Shown here piece by piece: positions 26,081-35,902 of a DNA stretch of 64,000 nucleotides. The stretch is from the NCBI RefSeq assembly GCF_900110205.1, contig NZ_FOCV01000019.1:1-64000 (forward strand), written 5' to 3'. The notes under the pieces are model-generated. The model was not told the origin of the DNA and did no database searches. It saw only the letters and a program-made list of their open reading frames with translations. The stretch's first letter is position 1. The number at the start of each line of letters is the position of its first letter. The stretch is from Rhizobium tibeticum. GTDB taxonomy: Bacteria; Pseudomonadota; Alphaproteobacteria; Rhizobiales; Rhizobiaceae. Both the position numbers and the translations under genes were made by a program.

Positions 26081-28729
26081 ATGATGAATGTTGTAGTGGT
26101 AGAATCGCCTGCCAAGGCAAAGACGATCAACAAGTATCTGGGGCCCGGATACAAGGTGCTCGCCTCCTTCGGCCATGTCCGCGATCTGCCTGCCAAGGAC
26201 GGCTCGGTTCTTCCCGACCAGGATTTCGAGATGTTGTGGGAGGTCGATGGTGCATCCGCCAAGCGGATCAAGGACATCGCCGATGCGGTGAAGTCTTCCG
26301 ACGGCCTGTTCCTTGCAACCGACCCGGACCGCGAGGGTGAAGCGATTTCCTGGCACGTCCTCGACATGCTGAACAAAAAGCGCGTCCTGAACGGCAAAAC
26401 GGTGAAGCGGGTCGTTTTCAACGCGATCACCAAGAAAGCCGTCCTCGATGCGATGGCCGAACCGCGCGACATCGACGTACCGCTGGTTGATGCCTATCTG
26501 GCTCGCCGCGCCCTCGATTACCTCGTCGGCTTCAACCTTTCCCCAGTTCTTTGGCGCAAGCTTCCGGGCGCGCGCTCGGCGGGCCGTGTGCAGTCGGTGG
26601 CGCTTCGCCTGGTTTGCGATCGCGAATCTGAAATCGAGCGCTTCATCTCGGAAGAATACTGGAACCTTTCGGCTCTCTTGAAGACGCCGCGGGGCGACGA
26701 ATTCGAGGCAAAGCTGGTTGCAGCGAATGGCAAGCGGTTGCAGGCTCGCTCGATCGCAAACGGCGAACAGGCCGGCACACTGAAGGCGCTTCTCGAAGGT
26801 GCCGCCTATGTCGTCGACACGGTGGAGGCGAAGCCGGTCAAGCGCAACCCGGGACCGCCCTTCACAACTTCCACGCTGCAACAGGCCGCTTCATCGAAGC
26901 TCGGCTTTTCGGCGTCCCGCACCATGCAGGTTGCCCAGAAGCTCTATGAGGGCGTCGACATCGGTGGCGAGACGGTCGGTCTGATCACCTATATGCGTAC
27001 GGACGGTGTGCAGATGGCGCCCGAAGCCATTGATGCGGCACGGGCGGCCATCGTCGATCAATTCGGCCAACGCTACATGCCGGAGAAGGCGCGCTTCTAT
27101 TCCACCAAGGCGAAGAACGCCCAGGAAGCCCACGAAGCGATCCGGCCGACCGACTTTAATCGCTCGCCCGATCGAGTGCGTCAGTTCCTCGATGCCGACC
27201 AGTTAAGGCTTTACGACCTGGTCTGGAAGCGTGGTATCGCGAGCCAGATGGCCTCGGCGGAGATCGAACGCACGACGGCTGAGATCACCGCCGACAACAA
27301 CGGCCAGACGGCCGGTCTGCGCGCTGTCGGCTCCGTCATCCGCTTCGACGGTTTCATCGCCGCCTATACTGACCAGAAGGAGGACGGCGAACAGAGCGAC
27401 GACGGCGACGAAGAAGGCCGCCTCCCCGAGATCAACGCCCGCGAAAACCTCGCGAAGCAGAAGATCAATTCGACCCAACACTTCACCGAGCCGCCGCCGC
27501 GCTACTCGGAAGCGTCGCTCATCAAGAAGATGGAAGAGCTCGGCATCGGGCGTCCGTCTACCTACGCCGCGACGTTGGCGACACTACGTGACCGAGAATA
27601 CGTGACCATCGACAAGCGGAAGCTCATTCCGCAGGCGAAGGGCCGGCTGGTGACTGCCTTCCTCGAAAGCTTCTTCACCAAGTACGTCGAGTACGACTTC
27701 ACGGCAGACCTTGAAGAGAAGCTCGACCGGATCTCGGCGGGTGAACTGAACTGGAAGCAGGTCCTGCGCGATTTCTGGAAGGACTTCTTCTCCCAGATCG
27801 AGGACACGAAGGAGCTTCGCGTCACCAACGTTCTCGACTCGCTCAACGAGGCGCTGGCGCCGCTTGTTTTCCCGAAGCGCGAAGATGGCGGGGATCCGCG
27901 CATCTGTCAGGTTTGCGGCACCGGCAATCTTTCGCTGAAGCTGGGAAAATACGGCGCCTTCGTCGGCTGCTCGAATTATCCAGAATGCAACTATACCCGT
28001 CAGCTTTCGTCCGAAGGCGGTTCGGAAGCCGAAGGCACTGGGCTGAACGAGCCGAAGAATCTCGGCACCGACCCGGTGACCGGCGAGGAATTGACGCTGC
28101 GTTCCGGACGCTTCGGCCCCTACATTCAGCGTGGCGACGGCAAGGATGCCAAGCGTGCTTCCCTGCCGAAGGGCTGGAAGCCTGAGGATATCGACTACGA
28201 AAAGGCAATGGCATTGATTTCGCTGCCACGCGATATCGGCAAGCACCCGGAAACCAGCAAGATGATTTCCTCCGGCATCGGGCGCTATGGACCGTTTCTC
28301 TTGCACGATGGCGGCTACGCCAATCTCGAAAGCGTCGAGGACGTGTTCTCAATTGGTCTTAACCGCGCCGTCACCGTGATCGCCGAGAAGGCGAGCAAGG
28401 CACCGGGCGGGCGGGCGTCAGCGGCAGCCCTGAAAGAGCTCGGCGACCATCCGGATGGCGGCGCAATCACCATTCGCGACGGCAAGTATGGCCCCTATGT
28501 GAACTGGGGCAAGGTCAACGCGACGCTGCCGAAGGGCACCGATCCGCAGGCTCTGACAGTCGAGGAAGCGCTCGCGCTGATCGCCGCAAAGGCAGGCAAG
28601 GCACCGGCTTCGAAGAGCAAGGCAAAACCGAAGGCAAAGGCGGCGGCGGCCGAAACGAAGACGTCAAAGACTGCCGCCAAGCCGAAGGCGACGAAGGCCA
28701 AGGCGCCGGCAAAGACGAAAAAGAGCTGA
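26081..28729 (+). CDS. topA: DNA topoisomerase I
   Basis: An 882-residue type IA topoisomerase that relaxes negative supercoils. The TOPRIM start (VVVESPAKAKTINKYLG), the metal motif ATDPDREGEAISWH and the catalytic tyrosine in ITYMRTDG (about residue 304) are intact. One tetracysteine zinc finger is clear (CQVCGTG ... CSNYPEC, about residue 608-635), followed by topoisomerase C-terminal repeats (SGRFGPYIQRGD, IGRYGPFLLHD, DGKYGPYVNWG) and a long Lys/Ala/Pro tail. The first two codons are both ATG. The next gene, rnr, starts 2 bases after the stop. Of interest because a YjhX/TopAI homologue is encoded at 13977. Confidence 0.97.
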   Translation: MMNVVVVESPAKAKTINKYLGPGYKVLASFGHVRDLPAKDGSVLPDQDFEMLWEVDGASAKRIKDIADAVKSSDGLFLATDPDREGEAISWHVLDMLNKKRVLNGKTVKRVVFNAITKKAVLDAMAEPRDIDVPLVDAYLARRALDYLVGFNLSPVLWRKLPGARSAGRVQSVALRLVCDRESEIERFISEEYWNLSALLKTPRGDEFEAKLVAANGKRLQARSIANGEQAGTLKALLEGAAYVVDTVEAKPVKRNPGPPFTTSTLQQAASSKLGFSASRTMQVAQKLYEGVDIGGETVGLITYMRTDGVQMAPEAIDAARAAIVDQFGQRYMPEKARFYSTKAKNAQEAHEAIRPTDFNRSPDRVRQFLDADQLRLYDLVWKRGIASQMASAEIERTTAEITADNNGQTAGLRAVGSVIRFDGFIAAYTDQKEDGEQSDDGDEEGRLPEINARENLAKQKINSTQHFTEPPPRYSEASLIKKMEELGIGRPSTYAATLATLRDREYVTIDKRKLIPQAKGRLVTAFLESFFTKYVEYDFTADLEEKLDRISAGELNWKQVLRDFWKDFFSQIEDTKELRVTNVLDSLNEALAPLVFPKREDGGDPRICQVCGTGNLSLKLGKYGAFVGCSNYPECNYTRQLSSEGGSEAEGTGLNEPKNLGTDPVTGEELTLRSGRFGPYIQRGDGKDAKRASLPKGWKPEDIDYEKAMALISLPRDIGKHPETSKMISSGIGRYGPFLLHDGGYANLESVEDVFSIGLNRAVTVIAEKASKAPGGRASAAALKELGDHPDGGAITIRDGKYGPYVNWGKVNATLPKGTDPQALTVEEALALIAAKAGKAPASKSKAKPKAKAAAAETKTSKTAAKPKATKAKAPAKTKKS

Positions 28730-28731
28730 GA

Positions 28732-31104
28732 GTGAGCAAAATCCCGCGGGAAAGAATGAAGGGCATGGGCAAGCGCCCGGGCAAGATTGGACATTCCAGC
28801 CAGCCACCCGCCGCCGATCCACTGAACATCGCCCATGGCGCGCTGCCCTCCCGTGAGGTTATCCTGCGTTTCATCGCCGATCATCCGCAGAAAGCGTCGA
28901 AGCGCGAGCTGGCGAAGGCGTTCGGGCTGAAAGGCGAAAGCCGCGTCGAGCTCAAGCACCTGCTGCGCGAACTGGAGCAGGAAGGCATGCTCCAGAAGAC
29001 GCGCAAGTCGCTAATCCGGCCGGGAGCCTTGCCGCCCGTCACCGTGCTTGACATCACGACACGCGACAAGGACGGCGAACTGATCGGCCGGCCGGCGGAG
29101 TGGCCCGATGACCAGGGCGTCGCGCCTGCCGTCGCCATCCGCCAATCGACCTCTCCCGCGGGACGCAATGGCAAGGGCAAGGCGCCCGTTGCCGGCATGG
29201 GCGATCGCATTCTAGCGAAGATCTTTCCGGCCGCCGACCGCGGCGGACCGGCCTATACCGCGCGTATCATCAAGATCCTCGACAAGCGCCGCACCGCCAG
29301 CATGGGCGTCTTCAAGGATGCGCCGGGTGGAGCCGGACGTCTGCTCCCGATCGACCGGCGCGGCGAGGAAATGGTCATCGACCCTGACTATAAGGGCGAG
29401 GCCAAGGACGGCGATCTCGTCGAGGTCGAAGTTGCACGTCTTGGGCGCTTCGGCCTGCCGCGCGCCAAGGTGCTGTCGATCATCGGTTCTGTCGCGTCAG
29501 AGAAGGCGATCTCGATGATCGCCATCCATGCGCATGGCATTCCCCACATATTCCCGCCCGCAGTTGTCGCCGAGGCGGATGATGCCAAGCCCGCGACGAT
29601 GTCGCATCGCGAAGATTGGCGCGATGTCCCACTCATCACCATCGATCCGGCCGACGCGAAAGACCATGACGACGCGGTCTATGCCGAGACAGATCCTTCA
29701 GCTGACAATCCGGACGGCGTCATCGTCACCGTCGCCATCGCCGACGTTTCCTATTACGTGCGCCCGAACTCGCCGCTCGACCGCGAGGCCTTGAAGCGCG
29801 GCAACTCGGTTTATTTCCCCGACCGGGTTGTGCCGATGCTGCCAGAGCGGATTTCGAACGATCTCTGCTCGCTGAGAGAAGGCCTGGACCGCCCGGCGCT
29901 TGCCGTTCGCATGGTGTTTTCGAAGGACGGCCGCAAGATCGGCCATACCTTCCATCGCATCATGATGAAGAGTGCGGCAAAGCTCTCCTACCAGCAGGCA
30001 CAGGCAGCGATCGACGGAAAACCCGACGACAAGACGGGACCGCTTCTTGAACCCATTCTGAAGCCGCTCTGGAATGCCTACGGGGTGATGACGCGCGGGC
30101 GCGAACGACGTCAGCCGCTCGAACTCGACATGCCTGAGCGCAAAATCCTGCTGAAGCCGGATGGCACCGTGGACCGCGTCTTCGTGCCGCCACGCCTCGA
30201 CGCGCACAAGCTGATCGAAGAAATGATGATCCAAGCAAACGTTTCGGCAGCCGAGACGTTGGAGAAGAAGCGGCAGGTATTGATCTACCGAATTCATGAC
30301 GGGCCGACGCTTGCCAAGCAGGAAGTGGTGCGTGAGTTTCTGGCGACCCTTGGCATATCGCTCGCCAAGGGCGGCAACATGCGCGCCAACAATTTCAACA
30401 TGATCCTTGCCAAGGCCGATGATACCCCGCATCAGACGATGGTCAACGAGATGGTTTTGCGCTCGCAGAGCCAGGCAATCTACAGCCCCGAGAACATCGG
30501 GCACTTCGGCCTGAACCTGATGAAGTACGCGCACTTCACCTCGCCGATCCGTCGCTATGCGGACCTCATCGTCCATCGTGCGCTGGTCGGCTCGCTCGGC
30601 TTCGGCGAAGGCGGCATCACACCCGATGAGGAAGGGGTGCTCGACGACATCGCCGCCGAGATCTCCACCTTCGAGCGGCGAGCCATGGCTGCCGAGCGCG
30701 AAACAATAGACCGCCTGATTGCCCATCATCTTGCCGGCCGCGTCGGCGAGGAATTCGAAGGACGCGTATCAGGTGTGACGAAATCGGGACTATTTGTCAC
30801 TCTCCCGGACTATGGAGCGGACGGCTTCGTTCCTATATCTACGCTCGGAACGGACTACTTCATCTACGATGAGGCGCACCAAGCGCTGTCTGGCGAAAAG
30901 ACCGGGCTCGGATATCGCCTTGGCGACAGTGTCACGGTCAAGCTTGCAGAAGCCATTCCGCTTGCCGGTGCGCTACGCTTCGAGATGATCAGCGAGGGGC
31001 GAAAGATGCCGACCGCTGTACGTTCGTTCCACAAGGCGGGCCGGCGCGACGCAAGCCGCGCGCGCAAAAAGGCCGGAACAAGGCCGCCAAGAGGGCGGCG
31101 ATAG
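28732..31104 (+). CDS. rnr: Ribonuclease R
   Basis: A 790-residue processive 3'-5' exoribonuclease. An N-terminal winged-helix region (SREVILRFIADHPQ, ASKRELAKAFGLKG) is followed by OB-type domains, the RNB catalytic core with DPADAKDHDDAVY (metal-binding aspartates), and a C-terminal S1 domain (EFEGRVSGVTKSGLFVTLPD) ending in an Arg/Lys-rich tail. Starts with GTG at 28732, two bases after topA; translational coupling is likely. RNase R degrades structured RNA and takes part in rRNA and tmRNA-linked quality control. Confidence 0.96.
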   Translation: MSKIPRERMKGMGKRPGKIGHSSQPPAADPLNIAHGALPSREVILRFIADHPQKASKRELAKAFGLKGESRVELKHLLRELEQEGMLQKTRKSLIRPGALPPVTVLDITTRDKDGELIGRPAEWPDDQGVAPAVAIRQSTSPAGRNGKGKAPVAGMGDRILAKIFPAADRGGPAYTARIIKILDKRRTASMGVFKDAPGGAGRLLPIDRRGEEMVIDPDYKGEAKDGDLVEVEVARLGRFGLPRAKVLSIIGSVASEKAISMIAIHAHGIPHIFPPAVVAEADDAKPATMSHREDWRDVPLITIDPADAKDHDDAVYAETDPSADNPDGVIVTVAIADVSYYVRPNSPLDREALKRGNSVYFPDRVVPMLPERISNDLCSLREGLDRPALAVRMVFSKDGRKIGHTFHRIMMKSAAKLSYQQAQAAIDGKPDDKTGPLLEPILKPLWNAYGVMTRGRERRQPLELDMPERKILLKPDGTVDRVFVPPRLDAHKLIEEMMIQANVSAAETLEKKRQVLIYRIHDGPTLAKQEVVREFLATLGISLAKGGNMRANNFNMILAKADDTPHQTMVNEMVLRSQSQAIYSPENIGHFGLNLMKYAHFTSPIRRYADLIVHRALVGSLGFGEGGITPDEEGVLDDIAAEISTFERRAMAAERETIDRLIAHHLAGRVGEEFEGRVSGVTKSGLFVTLPDYGADGFVPISTLGTDYFIYDEAHQALSGEKTGLGYRLGDSVTVKLAEAIPLAGALRFEMISEGRKMPTAVRSFHKAGRRDASRARKKAGTRPPRGRR

Positions 31105-31136
31105 GCGTGTAGGGACGCCGCGAAAGGAAACGAACC

Positions 31137-31592
31137 ATGACGACCACCTCGAGCGACCAGGCAATCCGTTACGGAGGCAGCGACGAGGTTGAGCGTCCGC
31201 TCGGCCGCTCTATCAAGCGCGGCATGCTGAACACCTGCCCCGCATGCGGCAGCGGCAAACTCTTCAAAAGCTTCCTGAAGCCGGTCGACAATTGTGCTGC
31301 CTGCGGCGAAGCCATGCACCACCATCGCTCGGACGACCTGCCGCCCTACCTCGCGATCGTGGTCATCGGCCACCTCATCATCGGCGGCTACATGGCAACT
31401 GACCTCGTTTGGCCAATGCCCCTCTGGCTCACCTTCGCGATCTGGACGCCCATCACCCTGATCGCCACGCTGCTGATCATCCAGCCGATCAAAGGCGGCG
31501 TCATCGGCCTGCAATGGGCGTTGAAGATGCACGGCTTCGGTGGCCAAACCGACGATCATGACGCCTACGAGATACCGGGCCGCAAACGCTAG
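31137..31592 (+). CDS. DUF983 family membrane protein
   Basis: A 151-residue protein with an N-terminal zinc-ribbon-like part (NTCPACGSGKLF ... CAACGEAMHHHRSDD) and two membrane helices (about 72-90 and 95-118). It has the DUF983 pattern known from alphaproteobacteria; function unknown. It follows rnr by 32 bases and is probably the last gene of the topA-rnr transcript. The 258 bases from here to the MFS gene hold only a weak inverted repeat and no clear gene. Confidence 0.9.
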   Translation: MTTTSSDQAIRYGGSDEVERPLGRSIKRGMLNTCPACGSGKLFKSFLKPVDNCAACGEAMHHHRSDDLPPYLAIVVIGHLIIGGYMATDLVWPMPLWLTFAIWTPITLIATLLIIQPIKGGVIGLQWALKMHGFGGQTDDHDAYEIPGRKR

Positions 31593-31850
31593 GCGTACCT
31601 GCCCCTTCACCTTCACGACACAATTGACGTGTAGTGGCACGCCCCAAAGGCGCTGCGGTTCCGCGGGGCGAAATCTCATGCGTATTCGGTAAGCTTCTTT
31701 GACGATACCAATTCAAGTTCATCCAGGTTATTGCCGCCAGCGCGTTTCATCTTGTAAAGCACAGCCGTCACTTGGATTTGGCACGACTGTGCCTTTCTAT
31801 GGTGCTGCGCGGTGAGCGATTCTGTGCAGCAGGTCTCTAAGGATGCGTAT

Positions 31851-33038
31851 ATGTCTCAGCCGCGAAACGGCACAACACCAGGCGATGTCGAAGAAATTCA
31901 TTGGCCTTCGCTGGTGGCAGCCGTCTCGTCCATCTCCGCTGTCGGCATAGCCATCGGCCTCGGGCTTCCGCTTCTCAGCATCATTCTCGAAAAACGCGGC
32001 ATTCCCTCGACGCTTATCGGATTGAACACGGCTATGGCCGGGGTTGCCGCGATGGCGGCTGCCCCGATCACCACGAAATTGGCGCACAAGTACGGCGTCG
32101 CCCCGACCATGATCTGGGCCGTCGTGATTTCAGCGGTCAGCGCGCTCGGCTTCTACTACGCCCAGGACTTCTGGATGTGGTTTCCGCTGCGTTTCGCCTT
32201 TCACGGCGCGACAACGACGCTGTTCATCCTATCGGAGTTCTGGATCAACGCCGCCTCGCCGCCCTCAAAGCGCGGTTTCGTGCTCGGTATCTATGCGACG
32301 GTCCTCTCGTTCGGGTTTGCAGGCGGGCCGCTCCTCTTTTCGATTCTCGGCAGCGATGGCATCCTGCCGTTTGCTGTCGGCGCAGGCGCCGTTCTGTTGG
32401 CTGCCATCCCGATCTATATCGCTCGGTACGAAAGCCCGGTTCTCGAAGAGAAGCCGGAGCTGCATTTCATGCGCTATGTCTTCCTGGTCCCGACCGCAAC
32501 GGCTGCGGTCTTTATCTTCGGGGCCGTTGAAGCCGGTGGCCTAGCGCTGTTCCCAATCTATGCAGTGCGCGCCTCCTTTACCGAATCGCAGGCAGCCCTG
32601 CTGCTGACCGTCATGGGAATCGGCAATGTGATCTTCCAGATCCCCGTCGGCCTGTTATCGGACCGCATGAAGGACAAGCGGCCGCTGCTGGCCGCCATGG
32701 CATTCATGGGCCTCATCGGCTCCCTGATGCTGCCGGTCCTCGTGCACAGCTGGGTTCTGATGGCGACGGTACTCCTTTTCTGGGGAGGGTGTGTCGCGGG
32801 GCTCTATACAGTGGGCCTCAGTCACCTGGGCTCGCGCTTGACCGGCTCCGACCTCGCGGCCGCCAACGCCGCCTTTGTGTTTTGTTATGCGGTGGGCACC
32901 GTGGCCGGACCGCAGGTGATCGGCGCAGCCATCGACGTTGCCGGCAATGACGGTTTCGCCTGGGCGATCGCCGGATTCTTCGGCCTTTATGCCCTGCTTT
33001 CCGCCATCAGGCTGCTTTTCCTCCGAAAGCGGGCTTGA
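31851..33038 (+). CDS. MFS transporter
   Basis: A 395-residue major facilitator with about 12 predicted membrane helices and the central-loop/N-half motif around ITTKLAHKYGVAPTMIW. The second half has SDRMKDKRPLLAAMAFMG, the usual loop 8-9 motif. It resembles the YcaD-like group. The frame is open from a GTG at 31812, but AAGGA stands seven bases before the ATG at 31851, giving MSQPRNGTTPGD. Substrate unknown. It is followed about 90 bases later by rpmG in the same direction. Confidence 0.9.
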   Translation: MSQPRNGTTPGDVEEIHWPSLVAAVSSISAVGIAIGLGLPLLSIILEKRGIPSTLIGLNTAMAGVAAMAAAPITTKLAHKYGVAPTMIWAVVISAVSALGFYYAQDFWMWFPLRFAFHGATTTLFILSEFWINAASPPSKRGFVLGIYATVLSFGFAGGPLLFSILGSDGILPFAVGAGAVLLAAIPIYIARYESPVLEEKPELHFMRYVFLVPTATAAVFIFGAVEAGGLALFPIYAVRASFTESQAALLLTVMGIGNVIFQIPVGLLSDRMKDKRPLLAAMAFMGLIGSLMLPVLVHSWVLMATVLLFWGGCVAGLYTVGLSHLGSRLTGSDLAAANAAFVFCYAVGTVAGPQVIGAAIDVAGNDGFAWAIAGFFGLYALLSAIRLLFLRKRA

Positions 33039-33131
33039 CTTTTCGGGCGGGATTCGTAGTTTCGCGCCAGAATTTGCCGTGGAGCCTATCCGGCCTGCCA
33101 CGGCTTTCATTTTATTAAAGGCAGGACGACC

Positions 33132-33299
33132 ATGGCCAAGGCTACCACAATCAAGATCAAGCTGCTGTCGACGGCCGACACCGGTTTCTTCTACGTCACG
33201 ACGAAGAACAGCCGTACGATGACGGACAAGATGACGAAGACCAAGTACGACCCGATTGCAAAGAAGCACGTCGAGTTCAAGGAAACCAAGATCAAGTAA
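33132..33299 (+). CDS. rpmG: 50S ribosomal protein L33
   Basis: A 55-residue L33, MAKATTIKIKLLSTADTGFF followed by YVTTKNSRTMTDKMTKTKYD and a C-terminal KKHVEFKETKIK. It has no zinc-binding cysteines, so it is the zinc-independent (C-minus) form. AGGACGACC is placed just before the ATG. An intrinsic terminator follows at 33326-33355. This gene is too short for typical ORF cut-offs but is unmistakable. Confidence 0.97.
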   Translation: MAKATTIKIKLLSTADTGFFYVTTKNSRTMTDKMTKTKYDPIAKKHVEFKETKIK

Positions 33300-33325
33300 T
33301 CGCTGGATCTGACGTTTTTCAAGAA

Positions 33326-33355
33326 GGCGCGCGCCCACCGGCTGCGCGCCTTTTT
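33326..33355 (+). terminator. Intrinsic terminator of rpmG
   Basis: GGCGCGC (33326-33332) pairs with GCGCGCC (33344-33350) over an 11-base loop, followed at once by TTTTT (33351-33355). Confidence 0.85.
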
Positions 33356-33395
33356 GTTTGCCGGCTTTGCTGTCTGGTTCGAGGCACAGAAACAG

Positions 33396-33590
33396 AAACG
33401 CCGTCCCTCCTGAAAATGCGGAAAGGACGGCGTTTACTCGAAAGGGGGTCGACCGGCAAGCAACGCGGCACGAGGAACCGCTTAATGTTGCGAACCAGCC
33501 GACCGACCCCACGACCCAGGAGATGCGGCGGACCTGAGCATCATGGGGTATCCCGGACTCCTCACAGGGAGTACTTATCTCTTATGGCCC
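33396..33590 (-). ncRNA. Candidate structured small RNA between rpmG and pleD
   Basis: Three stems lie in tandem. ACTCC/GGAGT (33557-33561 / 33568-33572); a nested stem with GGGGTCG (33445-33451) to CGACCCC (33504-33510), then CGGC/GCCG, GCAAC (33460-33464) to GTTGC (33487-33491) and CGG/CCG; and AAACGCCGTCC (33396-33406) to GGACGGCGTTT (33425-33435). Read on the minus strand the last one would act as a terminator (GCGTTTCTGTTT follows). The strand is uncertain and no strong promoter was found. No coding sense on either strand. Confidence 0.45.
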
Positions 33591-34008
33591 GATAATTTGC
33601 TCGAAAATGAAAGAAAATCAACAAATTCTTAATGGTTAGATTTCCGAGGTTGATTCCATGGTTAAAAGTACGGCTTTGGGACAATTTTTAGAGTTTCGAG
33701 TCGCCTCCGACGGCAAGAATAGCGCCAAATTGACAAAGAAGCGCGAAACTATAGACCAATAGTATTAGCTTGAGCCATTACGCCTCGAAGCTCGGTTATC
33801 GAAGCTACTTGCGAAATGCCGGCTAAATCTGATTGATCCTCACATTTTCCGCTGAAGCCCGTGCCCCATCTGCTTGGCGCGATATCAAAAGCCAACAAAT
33901 GTTGGGGGAAAATGGCCGGCTTTGTATTCGAGTTGCTTGGCTGCTGCGCATCGGCAGGCATGAATCAAGTAGCTGTGGATGACCCAAAATGCTTCAAAGA
34001 CGTGTTAC
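33591..34008. other. Gene-free interval before pleD
   Basis: AT-rich region without a credible gene. The only longer frame (minus, 33749-33961) has no Shine-Dalgarno sequence and no recognisable motif. Nothing else seen. Confidence 0.5.
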
Positions 34009-35379
34009 TCAAGCCGCGGCGACGACGCGATTTCGGCCGCCCGTTTTTGCCTCGTAGAGCGCCAGATCGGCCTGCTTCATCAACTGTCCTGGAGTGATGA
34101 TGGAGGAGATCCGTGACGAAATTCCGAATGAAGCCGTGACGCTCAACTCCTGCCCCGATGACTTCAGCAGGAACGGTACCGTGTCGACCGCCGAGCGCAA
34201 CCGCTCCGCGACGGCTGCAGCGACTTCTGGCGAGGTATCCGGCATGATTACCACGAATTCCTCGCCGCCGTAGCGGCAAGCAAGATCGGCACCACGGACG
34301 GTGGAACGGATGCGGCTCGCGAACTCCCGCAGCACATCGTCCCCCGCATCATGCCCATAGGTGTCGTTGACCTGTTTGAAGCGATCGATGTCGGTGATCA
34401 GCACCGATAGCGGACGACCCCGCGCCATCGAGCGATTGAACAGCGTGCTCAAGTGATTATCCAGGTAGCGGCGATTGCTGAGCCCGGTCAACGGATCCGT
34501 GACCGCAAGCTCGATCGTCTGCTTCACGCTCGCGCGCAAACGATCATTGTAGCGCTTGCGACGCATCTGCGTCAGGCTGCGTGCCACCAGTTCGTTGGAA
34601 TCGACCGGGCGAACGATATAGTCGTTAACGCCGAGTTCCAACGCCCGGATCGCCATGTCGTCGTCGCCCTGCTCGGTGATGATCAGTATCGGCAGAAAAC
34701 GGGTGCGCTCCAACGAGCGGAGCTGTGAACACAGGCGCAGCGGATCGTAATCCTCGAAGTTGGCGTTGACGATGACGAGTTCAAACGGATTTTCCGAGGC
34801 CTCGAAGAGAGCCGCCTGCGGATCCGAGATTGCGGAGACATCGGCGACAGGCTTCAGCGCCTTGATGATACGTTCCTGGGAGTTGGCACGCCCATCGACC
34901 AGCAGTACCTGGCCCGATTCGTCGCCCCGCCCCTCACCCGACCGCAGCAGTTCGTCGATCCCCATCGTCTGGGCGGTTTCAGCGCGAATGCGCAGTTCAT
35001 CGCTGAGCGTCTTCAGCCGCAAGAGGCTCTTCACCCGCGAAATCAGTTGAAGGTCATTGACCGGCTTGGTGAGAAAGTCATCGGCGCCGGCCTTCAGGCC
35101 ACGCACGCGGTCAGTCGGCTGATCCAAAGCCGTCACCATGACGACGGGTATGTGCGAGGTCTTTGGATTGGCCTTCAGGCGCTCGCACACTTCGAAGCCG
35201 TCCATCCCCGGCATCATGATATCTAGGAGGACAAGATCGACCTGGTTCCGCTCGCATATTGCCAGGGCCTGATAGCCGTCGCCGGCGGTCAATACATCGA
35301 AATACTCGGCGACTAGCCGCGCTTCGAGCAACTTGACGTTGGCCGGAATGTCATCAACCACCAGAATGCGCGCAGTCAT
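34009..35379 (-). CDS. pleD: PleD response regulator with diguanylate cyclase
   Basis: A 456-residue protein of two receiver domains and a GGDEF domain. The phosphorylated aspartate of the first receiver is D53 (LLDIMMPGMD), and K-T-K-P-V follows in the usual place; the second receiver (about 155-275) lacks the canonical phospho-acceptor context (VIVNANFEDYD), as in Caulobacter PleD. The cyclase has GGEEF at 371-375 and an RxxD inhibition site (RGAD) five residues before it. PleD makes c-di-GMP when phosphorylated and drives polar development. It is preceded by divK, as in other Rhizobiales. Confidence 0.96.
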   Translation of the reverse strand: MTARILVVDDIPANVKLLEARLVAEYFDVLTAGDGYQALAICERNQVDLVLLDIMMPGMDGFEVCERLKANPKTSHIPVVMVTALDQPTDRVRGLKAGADDFLTKPVNDLQLISRVKSLLRLKTLSDELRIRAETAQTMGIDELLRSGEGRGDESGQVLLVDGRANSQERIIKALKPVADVSAISDPQAALFEASENPFELVIVNANFEDYDPLRLCSQLRSLERTRFLPILIITEQGDDDMAIRALELGVNDYIVRPVDSNELVARSLTQMRRKRYNDRLRASVKQTIELAVTDPLTGLSNRRYLDNHLSTLFNRSMARGRPLSVLITDIDRFKQVNDTYGHDAGDDVLREFASRIRSTVRGADLACRYGGEEFVVIMPDTSPEVAAAVAERLRSAVDTVPFLLKSSGQELSVTASFGISSRISSIITPGQLMKQADLALYEAKTGGRNRVVAAA

Positions 35380-35397
35380 AGGCTTCTTTCCGATGCG

Positions 35398-35769
35398 TCA
35401 GGCATCGCCCAGATAGGTCTTGATCGTCTCGATGAATTTGGGAACGGAGATGGGTTTGGAGACATAGGCCTCGCAGCCGCCCTGGCGGATGCGCTCCTCG
35501 TCTCCTTTCATGGCGAATGCTGTGACGGCGATAACAGGAATGACGTGCAGATCATCGTCTTCCTTCAGCCATTTGGTGACCTCGAGACCAGAAACCTCAG
35601 GGAGCTGAATGTCCATCAGAATCAGATCAGGCCGGTATTTACGAGCTAGATCAAGGGCTTCCATGCCGTTTCGGGTCTGGATCGTCGTGTAGCCAGACGC
35701 CTCGATAAGGTCGCGAAAGAGCTTCATGTTGAGCTCGTTATCTTCTACAATCATCACCTGTTTGGGCAT
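35398..35769 (-). CDS. divK: Single-domain response regulator DivK
   Basis: A 123-residue receiver domain without an output domain. It starts MPKQVMIVEDNELNMKLFRD, has the phospho-acceptor D53 in LMDIQLPEVSG, the switch threonine in AVTAFAMKGD and the lysine in YVSKPISVPK. In Caulobacter and Rhizobiales DivK links the kinases PleC and DivJ to DivL-CckA and so to CtrA. The frame is open upstream to 35811 but the ATG at 35769 gives the family N-terminus. pleD follows 18 bases after its stop. Confidence 0.96.
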   Translation of the reverse strand: MPKQVMIVEDNELNMKLFRDLIEASGYTTIQTRNGMEALDLARKYRPDLILMDIQLPEVSGLEVTKWLKEDDDLHVIPVIAVTAFAMKGDEERIRQGGCEAYVSKPISVPKFIETIKTYLGDA

Positions 35770-35902
35770 GACACGCGTCCTACGTCCGTTCTGGTAACCG
35801 CTTCCCCGCATGAAGAAGGCTTATGCGACGGCATGGTTCCATAGAACCGATGGCTGCAGGCTAGCGGTATTTGGTTGAAAAATAGGTAATTTACCCCGAG
35901 AA

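Noticed and set aside
25688..26881. 397-codon minus-strand frame spanning the topA promoter region
   Set aside because: Most of it is antisense to topA, and it has no motif or ribosome binding site.
33749..33961. 70-codon minus-strand ORF before pleD
   Set aside because: No Shine-Dalgarno sequence, no family, unusual composition.
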